A stretch of DNA of 64,000 nucleotides from Actinomadura sp. 6K520 (GTDB lineage: Bacteria > Actinomycetota > Actinomycetes > Streptosporangiales > Streptosporangiaceae): NCBI RefSeq assembly GCF_004349245.1, contig NZ_SMLC01000018.1:1-64000 (forward strand). Reading direction: 5' to 3'. The position numbers and the translations under genes are program-made. Shown here one piece after another: positions 53,530-62,129 of the stretch. Numbering within the stretch: the first letter of the stretch is position 1; the number at the start of each line of letters is the position of its first letter. The notes under the pieces were generated by a model that worked only from the letters and a program-made list of their open reading frames with translations, was not told where the DNA came from and searched no databases.

Positions 53530-55236
53530 TTGCGGCGAGCGTTGATTTCCGCCGCGTGTGCCGTCACCACAGTGACGGCCCTCGCGTTCCCCGCGTCCGC
53601 GGCCCCGAATCCGGGACACGCGAACGGCGAGGAGTCGGAGTACGTCGTCCTCTACAGGGAGGGCGTGCATCCCGGCAAAGCGCGTCACGCGGTGAAGGAG
53701 GCCGGAGGCAAGGTCGTCCACGAGAACCGTGATGTGGGCGTCGCGACCGTCCGTTCGAAGAATCCGCAGTTCATTCGTGCCGCGATGCGCGAAAGGGAGC
53801 TGGAGGGCGTCGCGCACAACCGGATCATCGGAAAGGCGCCGAAGGCGCCGAAGAAGAAGGCCGAGAAGGTCGAGGAGACCGTCGGCACCAAACCCACGGT
53901 CTCCCTCAAGGGCAAGCCGTCGAAGGACACCGAGCCGCTGGCCGATCTGCAGTGGGACATGAAGCAGATTCACGCGACGGCGGACGGCTCGTACAAGAAG
54001 GAGCCGGGCGACAAGCGCGTCCTGGTCGGCGTCCTCGACACGGGCGTCGACGGTGACCACCCGGACATCAAGCCGAACTTCAACCGGAAGCTCAGCCGCA
54101 ACTTCACCCGCGACATCCCGACGGACGGGAACGGCGAGGAGCTCGACGGGCCCTGCGAGTTCACGTCGTGCGTCGACCCCAACGACTGGGACGACAACGA
54201 CCACGGGACGCACGTCGCGTCCACGATCGCCTCGCCCCGCAACGGGCTCGGCATGGCGGGCGTCGCGCCGAACGTGTCGCTCGTCAACCTCCGCGTCGGC
54301 CAGGACTCCGGCTACTTCTTCCTGCAGCCGACCGTCGACGGCCTCACCTACGCGGGCAAGACCGGCATCGACGTGGTCAACATGAGCTACTACATCGACC
54401 CGTGGCTCTGGAACTGCGTCGGCAACCCGGCCGACAGCCCCGAGAACCAGCTTGAGCAGAGCACCATCATCAAGGCGACGCAGCGGGCGCTGAACTTCGC
54501 GCAGGAGCGCGGCGTCACGCTGGTCGCCGCGGCCGGGAACGACTTCGTCGACTACACGAAGACGAACACCGACACCGGCAGCCCCGACTTCCCGTCCGTG
54601 CCGGGCGAGGAGCCGTACGAGCGGACGATCCCGCCGGAGTGCGTGTCGATGCCGTCCGAGGGCGACCACGTCATCCCGGTGTCGTCGACCGGCCCGAGCG
54701 GCCGCAAGTCGTACTTCAGCAGCTTCGGCGACGGCTACGTCGCGGTCGCCGCGCCCGGCGGCGACAAGGTCGACACCGCCGACCAGCGTCCGGACGACCG
54801 CGCCGGCATCTGGGCCGCCTACCCCGAGCGGCTCGCGAAGGCCCGCGGCGAGCTGGACGCCGACGGGACGCCCAACGTGCCGTACATCGTCCAGAGCTGC
54901 AAGGGCGACGACTGCGCCTACTACCAGTCCATCCAGGGCACCTCGATGGCGGCGCCGCACGCCGTCGGCGTCGCCGCGCTCATCGTCAGCAAGTACGGTC
55001 ACCGGGACCGTCGCAACGGTGGCCTCACCCTCAGCCCGCGCCATGTCGAGCACGTACTGCGCGGCACCGCCACCGCCAAGCCCTGCCCGAGCCCCCGGAC
55101 GGTGGAGTACGTCTGGTACGCCCGGTCGGGTGACGAATGGGTGAAGCGGACCTCGACCCAGACCTGTGAAGGCTCGAAGGAGAGGAACGGGTTCTTCGGC
55201 AACGGCATCGTGGACGCGCTGAACGCCGTCCGCTGA
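53530..55236 (+). CDS. Secreted subtilisin-like serine protease (S8)
   Basis: A 568-residue secreted subtilase. The start is TTG at 53530, which has a strong AGGAGG 7 bases upstream and gives a clean signal peptide (LRRALISAACAVTTVTALAFPASAA). An inhibitor_I9-type propeptide (EYVVLYREGVHPGKARHAVK) is followed by the catalytic domain: Asp in VLVGVLDTGVDGDHPDIK, His in NDHGTHVASTIASP, oxyanion Asn in LVAAAGNDFVDY and Ser in QGTSMAAPHAVGVAAL. Cys pairs near CEFTSCVD and CKGDDC suggest disulfides. Likely extracellular nutrition or developmental proteolysis. Terminator follows. Confidence 0.95.
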   Translation: MRRALISAACAVTTVTALAFPASAAPNPGHANGEESEYVVLYREGVHPGKARHAVKEAGGKVVHENRDVGVATVRSKNPQFIRAAMRERELEGVAHNRIIGKAPKAPKKKAEKVEETVGTKPTVSLKGKPSKDTEPLADLQWDMKQIHATADGSYKKEPGDKRVLVGVLDTGVDGDHPDIKPNFNRKLSRNFTRDIPTDGNGEELDGPCEFTSCVDPNDWDDNDHGTHVASTIASPRNGLGMAGVAPNVSLVNLRVGQDSGYFFLQPTVDGLTYAGKTGIDVVNMSYYIDPWLWNCVGNPADSPENQLEQSTIIKATQRALNFAQERGVTLVAAAGNDFVDYTKTNTDTGSPDFPSVPGEEPYERTIPPECVSMPSEGDHVIPVSSTGPSGRKSYFSSFGDGYVAVAAPGGDKVDTADQRPDDRAGIWAAYPERLAKARGELDADGTPNVPYIVQSCKGDDCAYYQSIQGTSMAAPHAVGVAALIVSKYGHRDRRNGGLTLSPRHVEHVLRGTATAKPCPSPRTVEYVWYARSGDEWVKRTSTQTCEGSKERNGFFGNGIVDALNAVR

Positions 55237-55263
55237 CCTTCTGGCCCGAGACCCACCCCAGGG

Positions 55264-55303
55264 ACGCGGCCCCCAGCCCACGTGGCCGGGGGCCGCGTTC
55301 TTT
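55264..55303 (+). terminator. Rho-independent terminator after the subtilase
   Basis: ACGCGGCCCCC (55264-55274) and GGGGGCCGCGT (55288-55298) form a perfect 11-bp stem with a 13-base loop, followed by TTCTTT. It lies 28 bases after the stop codon. Confidence 0.9.
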
Positions 55304-55372
55304 GTAAGGACGCGTCCTCGGTCCTGGGGCATGCGGGGGCTCGGGTTTGGAAGCCTCCGGCATGATGAAGGC

Positions 55373-55873
55373 ATGTCGTACCGAGTCACGTTCGTCTGCA
55401 CCGGCAACATCTGCCGCTCGCCGATGGCCGAGTGGGTTCTTCGCCATCACGTCGAGGAGGAGGGGCTGGACGTCGAGGTGGACAGTTCGGGCACCGGGAA
55501 CTGGCACGTGGGCAGCGACGCCGACGAGCGGACCGTCGCCGCGCTGACGAGGGCGGGATACCGGTCCGCGCACATCGCCCGCCAGTTCGAGGCCGGCTGG
55601 TTCGACCGCTACGACCTGATCGTCGCGCTGGACGAGGGCCACCGGCGCGCGCTGCGGGCGATGGCGCCGGACGGGGAGGCGCGCGGCAGGATACGGCTGC
55701 TGCGCGAGTTCGACCCGGACGCGGATCACGACCTCGACGTCCCCGACCCCTACTACGGCGGCCGCGACGACTTCGACCTCGTCCTGGAGCAGGTGGAGGC
55801 GGCCATGCCGGGCCTCCTGGAGGAGATCCGCGCCGCGCTCAAGGAGGCTGAGCCGGGTGCGGGACGCGCTTGA
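55373..55873 (+). CDS. Low-molecular-weight protein tyrosine phosphatase
   Basis: A 166-residue LMW-PTP. The P-loop is VCTGNICRSPMAEW (CX5R with nucleophile Cys, Arg and Ser), and the catalytic Asp lies in DVPDPYYGGRDDF. It removes phosphate from protein tyrosine or arginine. Mycobacterial PtpA and streptomycete PtpA are relatives; this one fits the cytoplasmic form. It overlaps the next gene by 17 bases, and AAGGAGG near its end serves that gene. Confidence 0.93.
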   Translation: MSYRVTFVCTGNICRSPMAEWVLRHHVEEEGLDVEVDSSGTGNWHVGSDADERTVAALTRAGYRSAHIARQFEAGWFDRYDLIVALDEGHRRALRAMAPDGEARGRIRLLREFDPDADHDLDVPDPYYGGRDDFDLVLEQVEAAMPGLLEEIRAALKEAEPGAGRA

Positions 55874-56699
55874 GCTGCTGCTCGGAACGCCGGTCGACGA
55901 CCTGACCGACCTGGGGTCCAGCCACTCCTGGACGCTGCACCGCGCGTCCTTGGCCGACGGCCGCGAAGTCTTCGTGAAAGCCGCCGATGATCAGGATGGT
56001 GTCTTCGCAGCGGAGGCCGCCGGGCTGCGGTGGCTGGGGGAGGCGGGCCCCGGGACGCCCGTCCCCGAGGTCGTCGCGGCGGACGACCGCATGCTCGTCC
56101 TGCCGTGGCTGCCGTCCGCGCCGCCGTCCCCCGCCACCGCCGAGCGCCTCGGCCGCGAACTGGCCGCCCTGCACACCGGCGCCCGCCCGCGGGCCTACGG
56201 GGCGTCCTGGGACGGCTACATCGCCGACCTTCCCCTCGACAACACGCCCGATGACCGCGACTGGCCCCGCTGGTACGCCGAGCGCCGGCTCGAACCGTTC
56301 CTCCGCCTTGGCGCCCGGCACCTATCGGCGGGCGACGTCCGCCTGGTCGAGCGGGTGATGGCGGACATCGAGGCGCTCGCCGGGCCGCCGGAGCCGCCGA
56401 GCCGCATCCACGGCGATCTGTGGTCGGGCAACGTCCTGTGGACCGGCGACCGGGCGATGCTCATCGATCCGGCGGCGCACGGCGGCCACCGCGAGACCGA
56501 CCTGGCGATGATGGCGCTGTTCGGGACGCCGCACCTGGAACGCGTCCTCGCCGCCTACGACGAGGCCGCGCCGCCGGCGGACGGCTGGCGCGCACGGGTC
56601 CCGCTGCACCAGCTGCATCCCCTCCTCGTGCACGTGGCGCTCTTCGGCGCGTCGTATCGTGCTTCCCTGGTCGACGCCGCGCGGGCGGCGCTCGGCTGA
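55857..56699 (+). CDS. Fructosamine kinase family protein
   Basis: A 280-residue fructosamine-3-kinase/ketosamine-3-kinase-like protein of the aminoglycoside-phosphotransferase fold. Key motifs: REVFVKAADDQDGVFAAEA (ATP lysine), RIHGDLWSGNVLW (catalytic Asp) and MLIDPAAHGGHRETDLAMM (metal Asp). Members repair glycated proteins by phosphorylating the sugar. GTG start with AAGGAGG 9 bases upstream, inside the end of the phosphatase gene, so the two are co-translated. Confidence 0.9.
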   Translation: MRDALELLLGTPVDDLTDLGSSHSWTLHRASLADGREVFVKAADDQDGVFAAEAAGLRWLGEAGPGTPVPEVVAADDRMLVLPWLPSAPPSPATAERLGRELAALHTGARPRAYGASWDGYIADLPLDNTPDDRDWPRWYAERRLEPFLRLGARHLSAGDVRLVERVMADIEALAGPPEPPSRIHGDLWSGNVLWTGDRAMLIDPAAHGGHRETDLAMMALFGTPHLERVLAAYDEAAPPADGWRARVPLHQLHPLLVHVALFGASYRASLVDAARAALG

Positions 56700-56773
56700 C
56701 GCCGCCCGCGACTTCACTGCGAAGCGGCGACTCCATGAGGTAGAAACGACGGGCACGGGCAACGGAAGGGCAG

Positions 56774-57820
56774 GTGCGGGTCGACCCCATGAGCGACAGG
56801 CGCGAGGATCCACCCCCCGGGACGAGCCTCGGCTCGTGGAAGGGACTCGTCCCGATCGGCGTCGCCGCCGCCACGGCGCTGGTCATCGGCGCGGGCGTGG
56901 ACGTGGTGCGCAGCCACCAGCGCGCCGCGAAGAAGGAGCGTGAGGCCAAGGCGTCGTCGGAGGTCGCGCAGACCCCGGCGCGCTTCGTCGTCGGCGTGAC
57001 CGAGTCCGGTGCCGCGCTCGTCGTCCGGGAGATCGAGACCGGCCGCGAAGTCGGCGTGCGTGTCGCCGCGCCGCCCGGACGCCGCTTCCACCGCGTCGCC
57101 GCGACCCGCAACGGCGCGTACGTCGTCGCGTCCTACGCCGGCCGCGACGTGACGTTCCAACACCTCTTCCTGGACGAATACGGGCGCCCGAGTGGCATCG
57201 GGGACGTCCCGAGGCTCAAGGACGTCCCGAAGTTCAGCGTCCCCGGCGCGTCCACCGAGTGGTCGCAACTCGCGGTGAACCCGAACGGCAACCGGATCGC
57301 CTACGTCACCTACAAGGGCATGCGTGCCCGAGTGGACGTCGTGTCCGTCCCGGACGGTGCCCGCAAGGTGTGGACGACGAAGTCGCCCGGCCGAATCGGA
57401 AGCCTCGCGTGGTCTGGCGCGACGCTCTCGTTCGTCTGGAGCCCTGTCCGGTCGGTGGGCGGGCGCGTCAAGGAGACCAAGCACGAGGTCCGCACCCTCG
57501 ACACGGGTGGTGCCGGGGGTGACCTGAGGGTGAGCCAGGCCCTCATGACCCTTCCCAAGGGCGGCACCGCGGCGGTGTTCACCGGCAAGGGCATCGTCGT
57601 CGGCATCATGAAGGACTCCCAACTGTCGCTTCAGGCGTACACGCTGGAGGGTCAGCCCGGCGAGGTCCTGTGGCAGCAGAAGGTGAAGGGCGACCTCACC
57701 GACCTGGACCCGACCCCCAGGAGCAACGGCTTTCTAGCCACCGCCGGTGACCTCTACGCACAGGGCGCACCGGGCGCAAAGCCCGTCTCCGGGGAGGACC
57801 TCGCCGACGCCGCCTGGTGA
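56774..57820 (+). CDS. Membrane-anchored beta-propeller-like protein
   Basis: A 348-residue protein with one N-terminal membrane helix (LVPIGVAAATALVIGAGV) after a short cytoplasmic part, then an extracytoplasmic region of repeated beta-strand units (VTESGAALVVREIETGREV, LAVNPNGNRIAYVTYKG, LAWSGATLSFVW) resembling WD40/TolB-type propellers. No exact family recognised. GTG 56774 has GGAAGGG only 3 bases upstream; ATG 56789 is an alternative giving 343 residues. Follows the fructosamine kinase gene after 74 bases, same strand. Confidence 0.7.
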   Translation: MRVDPMSDRREDPPPGTSLGSWKGLVPIGVAAATALVIGAGVDVVRSHQRAAKKEREAKASSEVAQTPARFVVGVTESGAALVVREIETGREVGVRVAAPPGRRFHRVAATRNGAYVVASYAGRDVTFQHLFLDEYGRPSGIGDVPRLKDVPKFSVPGASTEWSQLAVNPNGNRIAYVTYKGMRARVDVVSVPDGARKVWTTKSPGRIGSLAWSGATLSFVWSPVRSVGGRVKETKHEVRTLDTGGAGGDLRVSQALMTLPKGGTAAVFTGKGIVVGIMKDSQLSLQAYTLEGQPGEVLWQQKVKGDLTDLDPTPRSNGFLATAGDLYAQGAPGAKPVSGEDLADAAW

Positions 57821-57879
57821 GCGTCCCGCCTGGACGCCCTAGAGTGGATCGCACGAAACCGGGCGAACGGAGCGAAACC

Positions 57880-58743
57880 GTGGGCATGGTGATGGCAGTC
57901 AGCTTCACCCGTTACGGCCGGCTCTACTACCTCGACCCCGGCCCGCACACCCCGAAGGTCGGCGACAAGGTCCTCGTCCCCACCGACTCGGGCCCCGAGG
58001 TCGCCGAGTGCGTGTGGGCGCCGCAGTGGGTCTCCGACGACATCGGCGGCCTCCCCGAATGCGCCGGTCCCGCCACCGACGAGCACCTCGCCCGCGACGA
58101 GGCCAACCGCCGCCGCCGCGCCGAGGGCCGCTCGATCGCCAAGCGGCTCATCCGCAAGCACGACCTCCCGATGAAGGTCATCGGCGTCGACTTCCTCGAC
58201 ACCGACAACGTCTTCAAGATCTACTTCACGGCGCCGCACCGCGTCGACTTCCGCGCCCTCGTTCGCGACCTGGCCCGCGGGATCAAGGCCCGCGTCGAGC
58301 TCCGGCAGGTCGGCCCCCGCGACGAGGCCCGTCTCCAGGGCGGCATCGGCCCCTGCGGCCGCGACCTGTGCTGCGCCACCTTCCTCAAGGACTTCGAGCC
58401 CGTCTCCGTCCGCATGGCGAAGGAGCAGGACCTCCCCGTCAACCCGCTGCGCATCGCCGGGGCGTGCGGCCGCCTGATGTGCTGCCTCAAGTACGAGCAC
58501 CCCCTCTACGTCAAAGCGCACGAGCGGATGCCCGCCCTCGGCTCCCGCGTGGAGACCCCCAGCGGCCCCGGGCAGGTCGTGGGGCGCAACGTCCCGTCCG
58601 ACAAGGTCACCGTCCGGCTCAACAGCGGCGGGCGCTGCTCCTGCCCGTCCGCCTCGGTCTGCTCGCCCCGCCGCCAGCACGACGCGCACTACAACCCGGG
58701 CGACGGCGACGGCGACGGCGACGGCAGCGGCGACGCGACCTGA
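57880..58743 (+). CDS. PSP1 domain protein (YaaT/RicT-like)
   Basis: A 287-residue PSP1-domain protein. The core holds FTRYGRLYYLDPG, a basic RRRRAEGRSIAKRLIRKHDLPM helix, VDFLDTDNVFKIYFTAPHRVDFR and the paired Cys motifs CGRDLCCATFLKDF and CGRLMCCLKYE, then CSCPSASVCSP. In Bacillus the YaaT/RicT homologue forms the Y-complex with two [4Fe-4S] clusters that steers RNase Y and competence; the four-plus Cys here suit cluster binding. GTG at 57880 has GGAG 7 bases upstream. The C-terminus ends in a short Gly/Asp repeat. In many actinomycetes it sits just after holB; here other genes intervene. Confidence 0.92.
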   Translation: MGMVMAVSFTRYGRLYYLDPGPHTPKVGDKVLVPTDSGPEVAECVWAPQWVSDDIGGLPECAGPATDEHLARDEANRRRRAEGRSIAKRLIRKHDLPMKVIGVDFLDTDNVFKIYFTAPHRVDFRALVRDLARGIKARVELRQVGPRDEARLQGGIGPCGRDLCCATFLKDFEPVSVRMAKEQDLPVNPLRIAGACGRLMCCLKYEHPLYVKAHERMPALGSRVETPSGPGQVVGRNVPSDKVTVRLNSGGRCSCPSASVCSPRRQHDAHYNPGDGDGDGDGSGDAT

Positions 58744-58797
58744 CCGGCCGCAAATCCGGTTGTGGGGCGGTTCGGGGCCGACCTATCGTCCCCTCCC

Positions 58798-59631
58798 ATG
58801 GACGGGGACGTGCGGTTGCTCGGGAAGGACGAGCTCGGTGCTTGCCAGCGGCTCGCCGACGACCGGGGGTGGGGCCCGGAGGAGCACAAGTGGCGCTTCC
58901 TGTTCTCGGTCGGCCGCGTCTACGGCGTGGACGCCGGGGACGGCGAAGGGGACGGCGAACTCGCGGGGGCGCTGGTGTGCACCCCTTACGGGGAGGACGT
59001 CGCCGCCATCAGCATGGTGCTGGTCGCCAAGCGCTTCGAGCGGCGCGGCCTGGGCGGACGGCTGATGCGCCACGCGATGGAAGCAGCCGGGACTGCGAGC
59101 TTCTGCCTGACCGCCACGGAATTTGGACGCCCGCTGTACGAGCGTCTGGGCTTCAGATCCGTGGGGATGTGCACTACGTACACGGGAGTGTCCGAGGGGC
59201 CGTCCAAGCGGAGTGAGTCCCAGCCGGTGGCGGCAGCCGACATGGCCGCCGTCCACGCACTCGATACCGAAGTGTTCGGCGCCGACCGCTCGCAGTTGGT
59301 CGAGGGGTTGCCTTCGTTCTGCGAGACGCTACGGGTCGTCCGGGGCGAGACAGGGATCGCGGGCTACGGCGGTGCGTGGCGCAACGACGACCGGGTCGTC
59401 GTAGGCCCGGTCATCGCGCAGAACGCCGAAATCGCGCTCACGCTGGTGGACGAGGTCGTCCCCGAGGGGCCGGTAAGGCTCGACATCGACCACCGGCACC
59501 CGGAGCTGATCGACTGGGCGGGCCGGCGCGGCCTGCGTCCCGCGTTCACCACGACGATCATGGAGTTCGGCGCGCCCGTCGCGAACGACCCGTCCCGCCT
59601 CTTCCTTCCCGTGGCGCAGGCCCTCGGCTGA
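58798..59631 (+). CDS. GNAT family N-acetyltransferase
   Basis: A 277-residue protein with an N-terminal GNAT domain (residues ~5-130: acetyl-CoA loop RFERRGLGGRLMRHAME, then LTATEFGRPLYERLGFRSVG) and a second, divergent GNAT-like half (~145-275), as in tandem acetyltransferases. AMP or small-amine acetylation is possible, with unknown substrate. ATG at 58798 without a strong ribosome site; a longer frame from 58762 is unconvincing. Convergent with the desaturase gene, 10 bases apart. Confidence 0.88.
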   Translation: MDGDVRLLGKDELGACQRLADDRGWGPEEHKWRFLFSVGRVYGVDAGDGEGDGELAGALVCTPYGEDVAAISMVLVAKRFERRGLGGRLMRHAMEAAGTASFCLTATEFGRPLYERLGFRSVGMCTTYTGVSEGPSKRSESQPVAAADMAAVHALDTEVFGADRSQLVEGLPSFCETLRVVRGETGIAGYGGAWRNDDRVVVGPVIAQNAEIALTLVDEVVPEGPVRLDIDHRHPELIDWAGRRGLRPAFTTTIMEFGAPVANDPSRLFLPVAQALG

Positions 59632-59641
59632 GCCGTGCCGC

Positions 59642-60751
59642 TCAGCCGGCCTTCGCGGCGCTGCCTCCGCCGGGCAGGGCGTACCGGAAGATCTTCTTCC
59701 ACGTGCTCGTGACCTGCTTGGACAGCGACCCCGTGTGGTACGGCAGGTCGTACTTCTCGCAGAGCTGCCGGACGCGCGGGGCGATCTCGCCGTAGCGGTT
59801 GCTCGGCAGGTCCGGGAACAGGTGGTGCTCGATCTGGTGGCTGAGGTTGCCGGTCATCAGGTGGAACAGCGGCCCGCCCGTGATGTTGGCCGACCCGCAG
59901 AGCTGCCGGACGTACCATTCGCCCTTCGTCTCGCCGTCCAGCCGCTCCTCCTCGAACAGCTCGACGTCCCCGGGGAAGTGCCCGCAGAAGATGATCATGT
60001 GGGCCCAGAAGTTGCGGACGACGTTCGCGGTGAAGTTCGCGGCCAGCGTGGAGACGAACTGCGGGCCGGTGAGCAGCGGGAACGCCAGGTAGTCCTTGCC
60101 CCACTGGCGGCGGATCTTGCGTCCGATCGCGCGCAGCTTCTCCTTGGTCACCTCTTCGTCGTGCCTGCCCGCCCGGATCTTGTCGATCTCCAGGTCGTGT
60201 ACCGCGACCCCGTACTCGAAGAACATCGCGAGCAGCAGGTTGTAGAGGGGCTGCGCGACGTAGGCCGGGCTCCACTTCTGCTCGGGCGCGATCCGCAGGA
60301 TGCCGTAGCCGACGTCGTTGTCCTTGCCGAGCACGTTGGTGAACGTGTGGTGGATGAAGTTGTGCGAGTGCTTCCACTGCTCGGCGGGGGAGACGTTGTC
60401 CCACTCCCACGTCGTCGAGTGGATCTTCGGGTCGCGCATCCAGTCCCACTGGCCGTGCATGACGTTGTGCCCGATCTCCATGTTCTCCAGGATCTTCGCG
60501 ACGGCGAGCGTCGCGGTCCCGGCGACCCAGGCGGGCGGCAGCGAGGACGCCATCAGCAGCGCGCGGCCGCCGGCCTCCAGGCCGCGCTGCCAGCGGATCA
60601 CCCGCCGGATGTAGGCGGCGTCGCGTGCCCCGAGCGTCGCGGTGATCTCCTCGCGGAGGGCGTCGAGCTCGCTGGCGATGGTCTCGTAGTCCTCGGCCGT
60701 GAGCCGGTCCGAGGTGGCGGCCGTGGTACCGGCCGTCGTGGTGACGGTCAT
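59642..60751 (-). CDS. Acyl-CoA/fatty acid desaturase (DesA3-like)
   Basis: A 369-residue membrane desaturase with three His boxes: HNVMHG, HNFIHH (in WKHSHNFIHHTF) and HQIEHH (LSHQIEHHLFPDLP), the front-end/acyl-CoA type diiron pattern. Hydrophobic membrane segments lie near 65-80 and 180-260. It inserts a double bond into fatty acyl chains using electrons from the reductase encoded just upstream. The pair matches the Rv3230c-Rv3229c (reductase-DesA3) arrangement in Mycobacterium tuberculosis, where the product is a C18 oleoyl chain. ATG lies 13 bases after the reductase stop. Confidence 0.93.
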   Translation of the reverse strand: MTVTTTAGTTAATSDRLTAEDYETIASELDALREEITATLGARDAAYIRRVIRWQRGLEAGGRALLMASSLPPAWVAGTATLAVAKILENMEIGHNVMHGQWDWMRDPKIHSTTWEWDNVSPAEQWKHSHNFIHHTFTNVLGKDNDVGYGILRIAPEQKWSPAYVAQPLYNLLLAMFFEYGVAVHDLEIDKIRAGRHDEEVTKEKLRAIGRKIRRQWGKDYLAFPLLTGPQFVSTLAANFTANVVRNFWAHMIIFCGHFPGDVELFEEERLDGETKGEWYVRQLCGSANITGGPLFHLMTGNLSHQIEHHLFPDLPSNRYGEIAPRVRQLCEKYDLPYHTGSLSKQVTSTWKKIFRYALPGGGSAAKAG

Positions 60752-60764
60752 CGTCGTGCTCCTC

Positions 60765-61853
60765 TCAGAGTTCGATCTCCACCGGGCCGGCGGCGGCCGA
60801 GACGCAGGTCTGGACGATCTCGCCCTCGTCGCCGTGGACCTCGCCGGTGCGCAGGTCGCGGACCTTGCCGGAGCACAGGCGGCCGACGCAGCTGTAGCAG
60901 ATGCCCATCCGGCAGCCGCTCGGCAGCAGCGCCCCGGCCTCCTCGCCGGCGACCAGGAGCGGGGTGGCCCCGTCCGCGTCCACCTCGATCCCGCTCCTGC
61001 TGAACGTGACCCGCCCGCCCGCACCGGCGCCGCCGGCCAGGACCGTCTGGAAACGTTCCACGCGCAGGCGTTCCCCGGCTCCCGCCGCCCGCCAGTGCTC
61101 GGCGAGGTCGTCCAGCATCGCGCCGGGACCGCAGGCCCACGCCTCGCGCTCGGCCCAGTCGGGGCAGATCCCCGGCAGCTCGGACGGTCGGAACCGGCCG
61201 TCCGCCGCCGTGTGCCGCTCGTGCAGCCGCACCCCGTCCATCCGGCGGAGCTCGGCGCCGAAGATGACGTCCCCGGCCGTCCGGTCCGAGTGGACGAGCA
61301 CGACGTCGGACGCGCCGCGCAGGTGCCGCAGCATGGCCATGACCGGCGTGATCCCGCTGCCCGCCGTGACGAACAGCAGCTTCGCGGGGACGGGCGAGGG
61401 CAACACGAAGTCACCCTCCGCCGGAGCGAGCCGGACGATCGTGCCGGGACGCACCTCGCGGACGAGATGCGCGGAGACGAAGCCGTCCGGCGCGGCCTTG
61501 ACCGTGATCGTGATGCGGCCGTCCGGCCTCGGCGGGGACGACAGGGAGAACGTCCGCCAGTGCCGGACGCCGTCGATGTCGACCCCGACCTTGACCCACT
61601 GGCCCGGCCGGTGCCCCCGCCACATCCGGCCCGGCCGGATCACGAGGGTCGCCACGGCCGGTGCCTCGTGCCGGACGGCCTCGACGCGGCCCCGGAGTTC
61701 CTCCGTGGACAGCAGCGGGTTCACCAGGCCGAGGTAGTCCTCCGGCAGCAGCGGTGTGGTCAGCTGCCGTGCGACCGCCGCGATCCGCTGCCCGACCGTG
61801 GCACGGCCCGCGGTTCGCGCGGTGGTGGTCCTGTTCCGGGTCGCGGCTGCCAC
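60765..61853 (-). CDS. Ferredoxin reductase with C-terminal 2Fe-2S domain, desaturase partner
   Basis: A 362-residue flavin reductase. FNR-type FAD domain with WRTFSLSSPP (RxxS), NAD(P) domain with FVTAGSGITPVMAML and VLVHSDR, then a plant-type [2Fe-2S] domain with Cys in PSGCRMGICYSCVGRLCSG and IVQTCVSA. It passes electrons from NAD(P)H to the desaturase encoded next in the operon, like Rv3230c for DesA3. GTG start with GGAGG 5 bases upstream. A palindrome at 61873-61896 lies just upstream and likely controls the operon. Confidence 0.93.
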   Translation of the reverse strand: MAAATRNRTTTARTAGRATVGQRIAAVARQLTTPLLPEDYLGLVNPLLSTEELRGRVEAVRHEAPAVATLVIRPGRMWRGHRPGQWVKVGVDIDGVRHWRTFSLSSPPRPDGRITITVKAAPDGFVSAHLVREVRPGTIVRLAPAEGDFVLPSPVPAKLLFVTAGSGITPVMAMLRHLRGASDVVLVHSDRTAGDVIFGAELRRMDGVRLHERHTAADGRFRPSELPGICPDWAEREAWACGPGAMLDDLAEHWRAAGAGERLRVERFQTVLAGGAGAGGRVTFSRSGIEVDADGATPLLVAGEEAGALLPSGCRMGICYSCVGRLCSGKVRDLRTGEVHGDEGEIVQTCVSAAAGPVEIEL

Positions 61854-61872
61854 GATGCCTCCCCGATGACGC

Positions 61873-61896
61873 GTAACTTACGGTTCCGTAAGCTAC
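61873..61896. promoter_or_regulatory. Palindromic operator of the desaturase operon
   Basis: The perfect core CTTACGG-TT-CCGTAAG (61877-61892) extends as GTA/TAC outside one mismatched pair. It lies 20-43 bases upstream of the reductase GTG, where it would overlap the promoter. Fatty-acid desaturase operons are often under TetR-type repressors with such sites. Confidence 0.75.
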
Positions 61897-62129
61897 GGAG
61901 AGGTAACCAGAGGTTCAAGGGTTTCGCCGGCAAAGCGACCGGAATCACACCATCGGCCGATGTTACATCCCGTGCTGTCATCGCCGGTGATCTCCCATTT
62001 TGTACCCGCGCGTTTGGAACTCCCTGCCCGACGGGATGGAACACGAACATCGGGAAGTGGCCGCCGGTGGCCGCGCCGACGTAGCGTAGGCGGCGGCGTA
62101 CGTGCCGCTACGACGAGACGGGGTCAAGG

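Noticed and set aside
58703..58737. Short GGCGAC tandem repeat at the end of the PSP1 gene
   Set aside because: Encodes a Gly/Asp tail within a gene; too short and variable to be a regulatory or CRISPR-like repeat.
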